DNA of 64,000 nucleotides from Burkholderiales bacterium UBA4657 (GCA_002405475.1 DHLX01000018.1:297196-361195), one strand, 5' to 3'; shown: positions 36,341 through 45,772, numbered from the stretch's first letter. Notes: generated by a model from the letters alone, not told the origin. A program made the numbers and translations.

Positions 36341-36346
36341 GCCGTT

Positions 36347-36574
36347 ATGCAAACTGCGACCAGTACCCATCACGAGATTCAGATCACTCTGAATGGAGAA
36401 GCCACGCGCTTGCCAGCACAAACTCTGGCGCAGCTACTGCAACAGCGTGGCTGGTCGGGCAAGCGGCTGGCGGTGGAGCGCAATGGTGTTATCGTTCCCA
36501 GAAGCCAGCATGACAGTACGGTCCTGACTGCCGGCGATCGGCTTGAAATTGTCATTGCTGTCGGTGGTGGTTAG
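36347..36574 (+). CDS. thiS: Sulfur carrier protein ThiS
   Basis: A 75-residue ubiquitin-like sulfur carrier for the thiazole moiety of thiamine. It ends with the diagnostic di-glycine tail (IVIAVGGG). Start at 36347 is chosen because the upstream in-frame extension runs into the tRNA gene. It is 24 bp before thiG. No THI-box riboswitch is seen. Confidence 0.94.
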   Translation: MQTATSTHHEIQITLNGEATRLPAQTLAQLLQQRGWSGKRLAVERNGVIVPRSQHDSTVLTAGDRLEIVIAVGGG

Positions 36575-36598
36575 CCCAGCGGTATTTACAGGATAAGT

Positions 36599-37387
36599 AT
36601 GGACATATTGAAAATAGGGCAGCGCACATTTCATTCACGCCTGCTGGTAGGTACGGGAAAATACAAGGACTTTGACGAAACCCGCGCCGCAATTGAAGCC
36701 TCTGGCGCAGAAATTGTGACGGTGGCCATTCGCCGCACCAATATCGGACAAGACCCGAATACGCCCAGCCTGTTGGATGTATTGCCACCCACGCTTTACA
36801 CCCTGTTGCCGAATACGGCCGGTTGCTATAGTGCTGAAGACGCAGTGCGTACCTTGCGTCTGGCGCGTGAATTATTGGACGGCCACACGCTGGTAAAGCT
36901 GGAAGTGCTGGGCGATAGCCATACTTTGTTTCCGAATATGAGCGAAACCGTGAAGGCCGCCGAGACACTCGTGAAGGAAGGATTCGAGGTCATGGTCTAC
37001 TGTAGTGATGACCCCATTTTTGCCCAGCAGTTACAAGACCTGGGCTGTGTCGCGATCATGCCTTTGGCCTCGCTCATTGGTTCCGGCATGGGCATTTTGA
37101 ACCCCTGGAACTTGCAGCTCATTATTGAGAAAGCCAGAGTGCCGGTCATCGTGGATGCCGGTGTCGGTACTGCCAGCGATGCGGCGATTGCGATGGAACT
37201 CGGCTGTCATGGTGTCTTGATGAATACCGCGATTGCCCAGGCACGTAACCCGGTGTTGATGGCCAGCGCCATGAAAAAAGGGGTCGAAGCGGGGCGTGAA
37301 GCTTATCTGGCCGGGCGCATGGCCAGGAAACTGTATAGCGCCTCGCCGTCATCGCCGGCCACGGGTTTGATCAGCCCCAGCCCCTGA
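36599..37387 (+). CDS. thiG: Thiazole synthase ThiG
   Basis: A 262-residue TIM-barrel enzyme that builds thiazole phosphate from DXP, dehydroglycine and ThiS thiocarboxylate. Family stretches: FHSRLLVGTGKY, TVAIRR, LLPNTAGC, KLEVLGD, DAGVGTASDAAIAMELGC and MNTAIAQA. The Schiff-base Lys lies in the VKLEVL segment. Immediately precedes trmB. Confidence 0.97.
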   Translation: MDILKIGQRTFHSRLLVGTGKYKDFDETRAAIEASGAEIVTVAIRRTNIGQDPNTPSLLDVLPPTLYTLLPNTAGCYSAEDAVRTLRLARELLDGHTLVKLEVLGDSHTLFPNMSETVKAAETLVKEGFEVMVYCSDDPIFAQQLQDLGCVAIMPLASLIGSGMGILNPWNLQLIIEKARVPVIVDAGVGTASDAAIAMELGCHGVLMNTAIAQARNPVLMASAMKKGVEAGREAYLAGRMARKLYSASPSSPATGLISPSP

Positions 37388-37390
37388 TTG

Positions 37391-38104
37391 ATGAAAGCCT
37401 CTGACAGCAATGGCGACGCGGGCATTTTTCGCCGTGGCATTAAAAGTTTTGTTTTGCGTGCCGGGCGTATGGGCTCGGGGCAACAGCGTGCGCTGGAGCA
37501 ATTAGGGCCGCAGTTTTGCGTGCCATATGCGCCGCAGCCGTTGGACACAAGCGCCTTGTTTGGCAAGGCGGCGCCCATTATTCTTGAAATTGGCTTTGGC
37601 ATGGGCGAAACCACCGCAGCCATTGCTGCCGCGCACCCGGACTATCACTATCTGGCGGTCGAGGTGCATTTACCCGGTGTTGGTGCTTTGCTCAAGCGTA
37701 TTGATGAACAGGGCTTGAATAATATACGCATCATTCGCCATGATGCCGTCGAAGTCTTGCAGCATATGATTGCACCGCATAGCCTGCACGGGGTACATAT
37801 TTTCTTTCCCGACCCCTGGCATAAAAAGAAACACCACAAACGGCGTTTGATACAGCCAGCGCTGGTGCAATTACTGGCCTCACGCCTGGAACCGGGTGGC
37901 TACCTGCATTGTGCGACCGACTGGCAGGACTATGCCGAGCAAATGCTGGCGGTGTTATCCGCGGAACCCGGTTTGCGTAATACTGTGACCGGGTATGCGC
38001 CCCGGCCTGAGTATCGACCCCTGACCAAATTTGAGCAGCGCGGCTTGCGCCTGGGGCATGGGGTGTGGGACCTAGTCTTTCAGGCTCAGGGCGCGCTCGT
38101 ATAA
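37391..38104 (+). CDS. trmB: tRNA (guanine-N7-)-methyltransferase
   Basis: A 237-residue SAM-dependent enzyme making m7G46 in tRNA. SAM site LEIGFGMGETT, FPDPWHKKKHHKRR (substrate motif) and TKFEQRG near the C-terminus are diagnostic. ATG at 37391; TTG at 37388 directly after the thiG stop is an alternative. The last 33 bp overlap the 3' end of the convergent rsmI gene. Confidence 0.96.
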   Translation: MKASDSNGDAGIFRRGIKSFVLRAGRMGSGQQRALEQLGPQFCVPYAPQPLDTSALFGKAAPIILEIGFGMGETTAAIAAAHPDYHYLAVEVHLPGVGALLKRIDEQGLNNIRIIRHDAVEVLQHMIAPHSLHGVHIFFPDPWHKKKHHKRRLIQPALVQLLASRLEPGGYLHCATDWQDYAEQMLAVLSAEPGLRNTVTGYAPRPEYRPLTKFEQRGLRLGHGVWDLVFQAQGALV

Positions 38105-38932
38105 GGCGTTACGCCCCAGCCCGGTGATTTCTGCCGCCAGTTGTACTGCCTGTTTGGTGGGTAAAGCGGCCAGCAGCGGTTTTAATACCTTGTCTGCCGC
38201 GCTTATGTGCTCCGCATCTTTGTTCTTTCCTTCAACCACAAGCACAAATTCGCCTTTACTGTGTTCTGGTGTCGCTTCCAGCCAGGCCAGCGCCTGCGAC
38301 AAGCGGCAGCGGTGAATTTCTTCGAAGCGCTTGGTCAGCTCGCGCGCGATGATAATGTTGCGCCCGCCCCCCAAAACTTCTTGCATGGCGCTGACGCATT
38401 CAAGGACACGGTGGGGCGCTTCATAAAACACCAGCGGTACATCAAGCTCAGCCAGAGCTTGCAAACGGTGCAGACGCGCCTCCTTCTTGCTGGGCAAAAA
38501 CCCGGCAAAATAAAAGCCATGACTGACCAGGCCGCTGATACTTATTGCAGCCGTGACGGCGCTGACCCCGGGCAGCGGCACAATCCCGAAACCAGCCTCG
38601 CGTACCGACTGCACCAGTCGTGCCCCCGGGTCGCTGATACCGGGGGTGCCAGCGTCTGACACATAGGCCACACGCTGTTGTGCTTGCAGTCGTTCTATGA
38701 CCTTGACCGCGGCTTGCTGCTCATTATGTTCATGACACGCTAGCAAAGGCTTGCTGATGCCCAGGGCATTGAGCAAAGTACTGGTGTGACGGGTATCCTC
38801 GGCGGCAAGGGCATCACAATGCTGCAACAAATAGCGCGCCCGTGCGGTCAGATCAGCCAGATTACCGATCGGAGTCGCAACTACATATAATGTCCCGGTC
38901 GGCCAATGCTGATGTTCCAGGTGATGATCCAT
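38072..38932 (-). CDS. rsmI: 16S rRNA (cytidine-2'-O)-methyltransferase RsmI
   Basis: A 286-residue tetrapyrrole-methylase-fold enzyme methylating C1402 of 16S rRNA. Motifs GTLYVVATPIGNLADLT, EDTRHTSTLL, YVSDAGTPGISDPG and APHRVLE are typical. Its ATG (38932-38930) and the ATG of the divergent lppC gene share one CATG, so the two open frames overlap by 2 bp. Confidence 0.97.
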   Translation of the reverse strand: MDHHLEHQHWPTGTLYVVATPIGNLADLTARARYLLQHCDALAAEDTRHTSTLLNALGISKPLLACHEHNEQQAAVKVIERLQAQQRVAYVSDAGTPGISDPGARLVQSVREAGFGIVPLPGVSAVTAAISISGLVSHGFYFAGFLPSKKEARLHRLQALAELDVPLVFYEAPHRVLECVSAMQEVLGGGRNIIIARELTKRFEEIHRCRLSQALAWLEATPEHSKGEFVLVVEGKNKDAEHISAADKVLKPLLAALPTKQAVQLAAEITGLGRNALYERALSLKD

Positions 38933-40013
38933 GAAAATTTTAAGGCGTTCGTTGATCCGTATGACAGGGCTGATAGTAGCTCATCCGGGTCTGTGGCTGG
39001 CAGCGGGGGTGAAAGCACAAACCGTTGCCGTACCGCAGACAGCTTCGCCAACTCCTATAGCAGTGCTATTGCCACTGAAATCGGCTGATTTTGGTCGCGC
39101 TGCAGAAGCGGTGCGTAGCGGTCTGTTGAAAGCGCGTGAGGTCATGGCCAGCCCGGTCGAATTGAAATTTTATGACTCTGATGGCACCGGGGATAGCGCG
39201 GTTGCCGCATTTCAGCAAGCCCAGGCTGCTGGTGCCCGGTTTATTATTGGCCCGCTGACACGACGCGAGGTGGCGGCGGTGGCAGCACTCGGCTCCGCAC
39301 CGCTTCCTACCCTGGCGCTGAATAGTCTGGAATCAGACACTGTCACGCCGCAGCGATTCTGGACTTTTGCCTTGACGATTGAATCAGAATCACGCCAGAT
39401 AGCCCAAATTGCCCTGCAAGAGGCGCGCGCCAATGAAACCAGCCGAACCAGCGCGGTTGTTCCTGGTGCCATTATTTTGCAATCGGGTACGGGTCTGGGG
39501 CGGCGTGCAGCACAATCGTTTGCCGATGCCTTTCGTGCAGGTGGTGGCCAGGTCGTGCTACAACTTCATGCGGGTGCTGCCGACCTGCGACAAAAAATGA
39601 GTGATATCAGCAAGGGCATAGTGTTTCTGGCGACAGAGGCCGGTGTTGCGCGTGAGTTACGCCCTTTTTTGCAGCGTTTCAGCTTATACGGCACTTCCTT
39701 GCTATTTGAGGGAAGACAATTGCGCTGGCAAGATCTGGATGGCGTTAAATTTGTCGATCAGCCCTGGATGTTGCAGCCTGACCATGCTGCCGTGATGGTG
39801 TTTCCGCGTGCAGAAACCTTGTATGCGCCGGAACTGGAGCGGCTTTATGCCTTGGGTATTGACGCGCTACGCCTGGCGCTGGAATTGATGCGTAATCCAG
39901 ATACGGCTTTCGAGCTCGATGGGGTTACTGGGATCTTGCGCTTTAACAATGGACGTATAGAGCGACGCGCCACACTGGCATGGTTCCGCGATGGTGAAGC
40001 GGTAATGGAATAA
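38931..40013 (+). CDS. Penicillin-binding protein activator (LppC/LpoA C-domain)
   Basis: A 360-residue periplasmic-binding-like protein matching the C-terminal domain of LpoA (PIAVLLPLKSADFGRAAEAV; ARFIIGPLTRREVAAVAAL; GVTGILRFNNGRIERR). LpoA activates PBP1A in enterics. The order rsmI / lppC-yraN-diaA-BON equals E. coli rsmI / lpoA-yraN-diaA-dolP. Differences: no N-terminal TPR domain and no lipobox Cys; instead a signal ending VKAQT, so it is probably soluble in the periplasm. Confidence 0.85.
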   Translation: MKILRRSLIRMTGLIVAHPGLWLAAGVKAQTVAVPQTASPTPIAVLLPLKSADFGRAAEAVRSGLLKAREVMASPVELKFYDSDGTGDSAVAAFQQAQAAGARFIIGPLTRREVAAVAALGSAPLPTLALNSLESDTVTPQRFWTFALTIESESRQIAQIALQEARANETSRTSAVVPGAIILQSGTGLGRRAAQSFADAFRAGGGQVVLQLHAGAADLRQKMSDISKGIVFLATEAGVARELRPFLQRFSLYGTSLLFEGRQLRWQDLDGVKFVDQPWMLQPDHAAVMVFPRAETLYAPELERLYALGIDALRLALELMRNPDTAFELDGVTGILRFNNGRIERRATLAWFRDGEAVME

Positions 40014-40015
40014 GC

Positions 40016-40369
40016 ATGGGACTGACACAGACGATCGGAGAAGCCGCCGAACGTGAGGCGCGGCACTATCTGGAACAGCAGGGACTGGTTTTTGTGAGTG
40101 CCAACTGGCGCGTACATTTTCATAAGCAGGTCGGTGAAATCGACCTGATTATGCGCCATGGTCAGGAAATTGTTTTTGTCGAGGTGCGCGCACGCACGCT
40201 GGCGGCTTTTGGTGGAGCAGCGGTCAGTGTGAGTGGCGTGAAGCAGCGCAAACTGCGTCGCACCGCTTTGGCCTATCTGCAACAGCAGGGGCGGCCCGAC
40301 GCGTACTGCCGGTTTGATGTCATGGCACGCGAAGGTGCGCAGTGGCACTGGTACCGGAATGCTTTCTGA
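40016..40369 (+). CDS. yraN: YraN/UPF0102-family endonuclease-like protein
   Basis: A 117-residue protein of the UPF0102 family with a restriction-endonuclease-like core: GEIDLIMRHGQEIVFVEVRAR (the EhxxxE...EvK-type catalytic arrangement). The physiological role is unsettled. It begins 2 bp after lppC and precedes diaA. Confidence 0.93.
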   Translation: MGLTQTIGEAAEREARHYLEQQGLVFVSANWRVHFHKQVGEIDLIMRHGQEIVFVEVRARTLAAFGGAAVSVSGVKQRKLRRTALAYLQQQGRPDAYCRFDVMAREGAQWHWYRNAF

Positions 40370-40390
40370 GGCTCGCCTATAATGCCGGGT

Positions 40391-40990
40391 ATGGACCCAC
40401 TTTCACCCTTGTCAGTACGCATAGAGCAACATTTTCTGGACAGCATTGCCACCAAGCAAAAAGCGTTGCAGGTCTTGGTCGAGCCCATAGAACTGGCGGT
40501 CGCCATGATGACCACGGCGCTGGCGGATGATCACAAAATTCTGGCTTGTGGCAATGGCGGATCGGCCGCCGACGCGCAGCATTTTGCTGCCGAACTGGTG
40601 GGCCGCTTTGAGCGCGAACGCCCGGAGCTGGCCGCGCTGTCGCTGGCGACCGATACCTCAGCACTGACAGCGATCGCCAATGATTATGACTATCGCCAGG
40701 TTTTTGCCAAGCAAGTGCGGGCGCTGGGGCGAGCTGGCGACGTGTTGTTTGCCATCAGCACTTCCGGCAATTCCGACAACGTACTGGCAGCAGTACAGGC
40801 AGCGCATGATCGCGGTATGTCGGTCGTGGCGCTGACTGGAAAAAAGGGCGGCAAAATGCGCGATGTCCTGAGCCCCGATGACATTCATATTTGTATTCCT
40901 GCCGACCGTACGGCGCGGATACAGGAGACACACTTGCTGGTATTGCATTGCCTGTGTGATGGCATTGATTACAACTTGCTTGGAGAATGA
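40391..40990 (+). CDS. diaA: SIS-domain phosphoheptose isomerase-like / DnaA initiator-associating protein DiaA
   Basis: A 199-residue SIS protein (ILACGNGGSAADAQHFAAELVGRFERERP; ISTSGNSDNVLAAV; IQETHLLVLHCLCD). Sequence alone does not separate DiaA from GmhA; the yraN and BON-lipoprotein neighbours favour DiaA, while the rfaE2 gene in the same window keeps GmhA possible. The frame opens at 40382, but that ATG lies within a TATAATG box, so 40391 is preferred. Confidence 0.87.
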   Translation: MDPLSPLSVRIEQHFLDSIATKQKALQVLVEPIELAVAMMTTALADDHKILACGNGGSAADAQHFAAELVGRFERERPELAALSLATDTSALTAIANDYDYRQVFAKQVRALGRAGDVLFAISTSGNSDNVLAAVQAAHDRGMSVVALTGKKGGKMRDVLSPDDIHICIPADRTARIQETHLLVLHCLCDGIDYNLLGE

Positions 40991-40992
40991 GG

Positions 40993-41640
40993 ATGAGAGT
41001 CAAAAATTCTGCCCGGATGATGAGCCTGATTCTGATAATGGGGGTTTGTGCCCCACTATTGCAAGGCTGTTTCCCGGTGGTTGCTGCCGGCGTGGTGACT
41101 ACCGCGCTATCGGTTAGTGACCGGCGTACTACTGGTACCCAGGTCGAGGACCAGAGTATTGAATTAAAAGCGGATTCGCGTATTCGTGAGCGTTTTGGCA
41201 GCCGTGTCAGTGCCGGTACCGTCAGCTTTAACCGACGCGTGCTTGTTTATGGGCAGGCTCCGGATATCGCGACCAAACAGGAAATCGGACGCATCGTCGC
41301 GGCCGTACCGAATGTGCGCGAGATCATTAACGAGGTTGAAATAGCTGGTACCCAGGGACTGGGTACTGCCAGTGGCGACGCCCTTATCACCACCAGAGTC
41401 AAAACCAGTCTTGTGGATTCGAAAGACCTGCAGGCCAATGCCATCAAGGTGGTGACCGAGCGTGGTGTTGTTTACCTGATGGGGCTGGTGACCGAGCGCG
41501 AGGCCAGCCGTGCGGCACAAATTGCGGCTGGAGTTTCGGGGGTGGTCAAGGTGGTCAAGGTGTTTGAGCCGATCTCTGAAGCCCAGTTGGCAGAAATTAA
41601 CCGCCAGGCACAGAAAAATCAGGCTGGAACGCCCCAATAG
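40993..41640 (+). CDS. BON-domain outer-membrane lipoprotein (DolP/YraP-like)
   Basis: A 215-residue lipoprotein with lipobox LLQGC after a short hydrophobic signal, then two BON domains (about 65-125 and 140-205), as in DolP/YraP, which supports envelope integrity. ATG at 40993 has GGAGA at better spacing than the ATGA-overlapping start at 40987. Last gene of the lppC-yraN-diaA run. Confidence 0.92.
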   Translation: MRVKNSARMMSLILIMGVCAPLLQGCFPVVAAGVVTTALSVSDRRTTGTQVEDQSIELKADSRIRERFGSRVSAGTVSFNRRVLVYGQAPDIATKQEIGRIVAAVPNVREIINEVEIAGTQGLGTASGDALITTRVKTSLVDSKDLQANAIKVVTERGVVYLMGLVTEREASRAAQIAAGVSGVVKVVKVFEPISEAQLAEINRQAQKNQAGTPQ

Positions 41641-41697
41641 GCGCTACACTTGCTATGTGGCTGTTTATGTGTTGCTGATCTGAAAGGAGAATCCGGC

Positions 41698-42291
41698 ATG
41701 TCGATAGGCTTGATAGTTTTTCTCGTTATTCTGATTGCGCCGGTGCTATGGGCGATTGGTGCCTACAACCGGCTGGTGAGTCTGCGCAATATTTTCAAGA
41801 ATTCCTTTGCACAGATTGATGTTCAGCTCAAACGCCGCTACGACCTGATACCGAATCTGGTCGAAACTGCTAAAGCCTATATGGCACACGAGCGCACCAC
41901 CCTGGAAGCGGTGATAGCGGCGCGTAATTCTGCCTCCAGTGCGCGTCAGGCGGCAGCGGCCAACCCTGGCGAGGCTGCGGCCTTGATGCAGATGATGAAT
42001 GCCGAGTCGGCACTGAGCGGTGCGCTGACCAAATTTTTTGCCCTGGCCGAGGCTTACCCCGACCTGAAGGCGAATGAAAATATGATGCAGTTAACCGAAG
42101 AATTGACCAGCACTGAAAACAAAATAGCGTTTTCACGTCAGGCCTATAACGATGCCGTCATGTCTTACAACACCGCCGCTGAACAATTCCCCACCAACAT
42201 AGTCGCCGGTTTGTTCGCTTTTCATCATGCCGAGCTATTACAGTCCACCGAGGGTGAGGAAGAGCGCAAGCCGGTCAAAGTCTCGTTTTAA
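41698..42291 (+). CDS. LemA-family protein
   Basis: A 197-residue membrane protein: one N-terminal helix (GLIVFLVILIAPVLWAIGAYN) followed by the LemA helical domain (QIDVQLKRRYDLIPNLVETAK; FSRQAYNDAVMSYN). AAAGGAGAA is the ribosome-binding site. It is paired with the downstream M48 protease gene, a common LemA/HtpX-like association, suggesting envelope-stress proteolysis. Confidence 0.93.
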   Translation: MSIGLIVFLVILIAPVLWAIGAYNRLVSLRNIFKNSFAQIDVQLKRRYDLIPNLVETAKAYMAHERTTLEAVIAARNSASSARQAAAANPGEAAALMQMMNAESALSGALTKFFALAEAYPDLKANENMMQLTEELTSTENKIAFSRQAYNDAVMSYNTAAEQFPTNIVAGLFAFHHAELLQSTEGEEERKPVKVSF

Positions 42292-42303
42292 ACGGGGCTG
42301 GGC

Positions 42304-44085
42304 TTGAATTTTTTCGAGCATCAGGACCAAGCACGGCGCCAGACCCGGCGCCTGGTACTGCTGTTCATGCTGGCTCTGATTTGCGTGGTGCTAGCGGTCA
42401 ACGTCACCGCAGTACTGGTCTGGCGTTACAGCATGGCGGGGCTACCGCAACCCAACTATTTCTACGAAACCAATACGCTGGTTGTCCTGGCATTGATACT
42501 AGGCGGCACCTTGTTTGAAACCTGGCGCTTGCGTGCTGGTGGCGATGAAGTGGCACGCATGGTGGGGGCGCGTCTGGTGGCACGTGACACTGATCAGCCG
42601 CAGGAGAAGCGGCTGCTGAATATCGTGGAGGAAATGTCAATCGCCTCTGGTCTCACTATGCCCAGGGTCTATGTCATGGATAAAGAAAATTCCATCAATG
42701 CCTTTGCCGCCGGTTATCAGGCCAACGAGGCGGTGGTTGCAGTCAGCAAAGGAGCCCTAGAGCGCCTGAATCGCGACGAACTGCAAGGCGTGGTAGCACA
42801 CGAATTCAGCCACATTCTCAACGGCGACATGCGCCTGAATATCCGTCTGATTGGCGTGGTCTATGGCCTGTTGCTGTTGGCGTTGCTGGGCGAAAAAATG
42901 ATGTCGTCACTACGTTATGCGGGTCGAGGTCGGGATGACAAGGGCGCAGGCTTCATCTTCTTTCTGGCTGGCCTGGCATTATGGATCATCGGCTACATCG
43001 GCGTGTTTTTTGGACGTCTGATCAAAGCCAGTGTGTCACGCCAGCGCGAATTTCTGGCCGATGCCAGTGCGGTGCAATTTACCCGTAATCGCGATGGTAT
43101 CGGCGGTGCTTTGCGAAAAATCGCTGGTTTATCCCAAGGCGGGCAACTCGGCTCGCGTATTGATCATGCCAATGCCGAAGCGTTATCGCATCTGTTTTTG
43201 GGCGCAGCGCGATCGTCCCTGGTGAGTGGCTTGTTTTCCACTCACCCGCCGCTGCAAGATCGGATCCAGCGTTTATATGGCCGGCGTGTGCCGGAACTTG
43301 AGTCCAGCGTTGAAACCCAGGAACAAGCACCAGCGACTCATGAGCCTGACCCCTTTCCATATGATGCCGTGTCTCAGCTCAGTCCAGCCCAGGTGGTACA
43401 GGCGGTGGGGCAGGCGCAGCCGCTGGTGAGTAGTGTTTTGTCGCCGCTTGATCATCGGCGTGAAGCAGTCAAGACTGCCGCTGGTGCTCAAGATACAGTG
43501 CTGCAGTTATTGCGTGACGAAACCGTACCGCACCGCCTCATGCTGGTGGACCTGGCCATTCCCGCACTGAAAACCCTGACGCTGGGACAGCGCCTGGATT
43601 TTTTGCACAAAGTACATCAAGTCATACAAGAGGATGGGCGCGTCACCCATGCTGAATTTTTGTTCGAGACTTTGCTGTCTCGCCGTTTAAGTGCGCGCTC
43701 GGGTGAATCGGTGTCGGTCAAGTATTCAGCCTTGTCGCAAGTGCAATCTGCACTTGAAATTGTGCTGGCGCTCACCGCATACATTGCCACACGCCGTAAC
43801 CCGCAGCCTGATATCGCGCGGCGACTCGGTGCCGCGAGCCAGGTGTTGGAGCTCAGCCTAAAAATGCTGCCGCTGGGGCAATTGCATTTCTCTGTCGTGG
43901 CGCGTGCTCTCGATCGGTTGAATCAGCTGCATCCCTTGTTGAAACCTGCGGTCATCAAAGCGCTGGTCGCCGTGGCAAAAACTGATGGTACGACACTTGA
44001 TACGGAAATTGATGATGTGATTAGGGCCGTTTGTGCTGCCCTGGACTGCCCTTTACCTCCTGTGGTGACCCAGCATGCCGCATGA
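42304..44085 (+). CDS. M48-family zinc metalloprotease (HtpX-like), membrane
   Basis: A 593-residue inner-membrane protease. Two N-terminal helices (about 16-70), HEFSH zinc site in VVAHEFSHILNGDMRL near residue 166, third ligand in REFLADASAV near 246 and STHPPLQDRIQRLYG at about 320. An unusually long C-terminal region (330-593) carries a tellurite-resistance-like helical block with an acidic loop near the end (VAVAKTDGTTLDTEIDDV). TTG start at 42304. The last 11 bp overlap the antiporter gene. Confidence 0.9.
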   Translation: MNFFEHQDQARRQTRRLVLLFMLALICVVLAVNVTAVLVWRYSMAGLPQPNYFYETNTLVVLALILGGTLFETWRLRAGGDEVARMVGARLVARDTDQPQEKRLLNIVEEMSIASGLTMPRVYVMDKENSINAFAAGYQANEAVVAVSKGALERLNRDELQGVVAHEFSHILNGDMRLNIRLIGVVYGLLLLALLGEKMMSSLRYAGRGRDDKGAGFIFFLAGLALWIIGYIGVFFGRLIKASVSRQREFLADASAVQFTRNRDGIGGALRKIAGLSQGGQLGSRIDHANAEALSHLFLGAARSSLVSGLFSTHPPLQDRIQRLYGRRVPELESSVETQEQAPATHEPDPFPYDAVSQLSPAQVVQAVGQAQPLVSSVLSPLDHRREAVKTAAGAQDTVLQLLRDETVPHRLMLVDLAIPALKTLTLGQRLDFLHKVHQVIQEDGRVTHAEFLFETLLSRRLSARSGESVSVKYSALSQVQSALEIVLALTAYIATRRNPQPDIARRLGAASQVLELSLKMLPLGQLHFSVVARALDRLNQLHPLLKPAVIKALVAVAKTDGTTLDTEIDDVIRAVCAALDCPLPPVVTQHAA

Positions 44086-45772
44086 CATCAGCCTGATAAC
44101 CACGATTGCCGGCGGACTCGGCCTGGCTCTGGTACTCGGCCTGCTGGCGGCCCGGTTTAAGCTGCCACCTTTGCTGGGGTACTTGCTCGCAGGCATCACT
44201 ATTGGTCCGCATACCCCCGGTTTTGTTGCAGACATCGAGCTTGCCGCCCAGCTTGCCGAAATTGGTGTGATGTTATTGATGTTCGGTGTTGGGCTGCATT
44301 TTTCTACGGAAGACTTGTTGCGCGTCAAAAACATTGCAGTACCGGGGGCTATTGTTCAAATGACAGTCGCAACCCTGATGGGCGGTACCATTGCCTATTA
44401 CTGGGGTTGGGGCTGGGGTGGCGCGCTGGTATTCGGTCTGGCGCTGTCAGTTGCCAGTACGGTCGTGCTGCTCCGGGCGCTCGAGTCACGCGGACAGCTC
44501 GATAGCGTCAATGGCCGCATCGCCGTCGGCTGGCTGGTGGTCGAAGACCTGATGATGGCGCTGGCACTGGTATTACTGCCACCGCTGGCCGGCCTGTTGC
44601 TGGCTTATGAGGCGTCCGGACCGTCAGCGCAAGCGCCAGACGGCTTGTTCTCGACGGTATTGATGACCCTGCTCAAAGCGACAGCCTTTGTAGTTTTGAT
44701 GTTGCTCGTGGGCAAGCGCTTATTACCGAAATTTTTATGGCTGGTGGCGCGTACCGGCTCGCGCGAACTATTTACCTTGTGCGTTATCTCAGCGGCTTTG
44801 GGCGTGGCCCTGGGTGCCGCCAAACTGTTTGATGTGTCGTTTGCTCTCGGCGCTTTTTTTGCCGGCATGATGTTGCGTGAATCCGAACTTAGTCATCGCG
44901 CTGCCGAAGAGTCGTTACCGCTGCGCGATGCCTTTTCGGTATTGTTCTTTGTCTCGGTCGGTATGCTGTTCGACCCCACGGTGCTGGTACAAGAGCCGTT
45001 CAAGGTGCTGGTGGTGAGCCTGATTATCATCGTGGGCAAAACGCTGGCAGCTATTATTCTGGTGATGCTGTTCCGCTATCCTTTGAACTCGGCTTTGACC
45101 ATTGGTGCCAGTCTGGCGCAGATTGGCGAATTTTCCTTCATTCTTGTTGGCCTCGGCGTGGCCTTGAATTTGTTGCCAGAACAAGGGCGCAGTCTGGTAC
45201 TGGCCGGGGCACTGATCTCGATTTCACTCAATCCGTTCCTGTTTGCCGCGATTGAACCCTTGCAAAAGCGTTTGCGCCTGCATTCGCGTCTGGCGCGCCT
45301 GTTCGAGCGCAGTGCCGATCCGCTGGCCGAACTGCCCATGAGTACCGATTTGAAAAAGCTCAGCGGTCAACTGGTACTGGCCGGTGATAGTGCAGCCACC
45401 GAAATGTTTGCCCTGAAACTGCTGCAACAAGGGGTGCCGGTAGTGGTGGCAGAACCGAACCGCAAACTGGTCGAACAATTGCGTGCCCAGGGTATAGCGG
45501 CGGTCAGTGGTGATCCGGTCGAGCCGGTGGTGCTGATACAGGCGCACATTGCCCGTGCTGCGGTACTGTTGATTTTATCGGCCGATCCGCCGCGTGCCGC
45601 GAAAATGATCGAAGTGGCGCGCGCCCTGAATCCGCAGATACGCATTGCGGTTCAGGCTAGTAGCAGTGAGGCCGAGGGCTTCCGCGCCCTGCAGGTCGAT
45701 CAGATCTTTATTGATGAAGAATTGCGCTCAAACGCCATGCTGGGCTATGTACAGCGCTGCCTGACACCATAA
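44075..45772 (+). CDS. Kef/CPA2-type monovalent cation:proton antiporter with RCK-like domain
   Basis: A 565-residue protein with about 12 membrane helices (1-410), including LLAARFKLPPLLGYLLAGITIGP and FALGAFFAGMMLRESELS, and a C-terminal Rossmann-like domain (about 425-540), as in YbaL/KefB. The domain's nucleotide loop reads LVLAGDSAATEMF, lacking the usual GxGxxG glycines. Ion and regulation unknown. Starts within the M48 gene. Confidence 0.9.
   Translation: MPHDISLITTIAGGLGLALVLGLLAARFKLPPLLGYLLAGITIGPHTPGFVADIELAAQLAEIGVMLLMFGVGLHFSTEDLLRVKNIAVPGAIVQMTVATLMGGTIAYYWGWGWGGALVFGLALSVASTVVLLRALESRGQLDSVNGRIAVGWLVVEDLMMALALVLLPPLAGLLLAYEASGPSAQAPDGLFSTVLMTLLKATAFVVLMLLVGKRLLPKFLWLVARTGSRELFTLCVISAALGVALGAAKLFDVSFALGAFFAGMMLRESELSHRAAEESLPLRDAFSVLFFVSVGMLFDPTVLVQEPFKVLVVSLIIIVGKTLAAIILVMLFRYPLNSALTIGASLAQIGEFSFILVGLGVALNLLPEQGRSLVLAGALISISLNPFLFAAIEPLQKRLRLHSRLARLFERSADPLAELPMSTDLKKLSGQLVLAGDSAATEMFALKLLQQGVPVVVAEPNRKLVEQLRAQGIAAVSGDPVEPVVLIQAHIARAAVLLILSADPPRAAKMIEVARALNPQIRIAVQASSSEAEGFRALQVDQIFIDEELRSNAMLGYVQRCLTP

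Noticed and set aside
36228..36346. Possible THI-box riboswitch upstream of thiS
   Set aside because: The region is occupied by tRNA-Gly on the opposite strand and shows no conserved THI-box elements.
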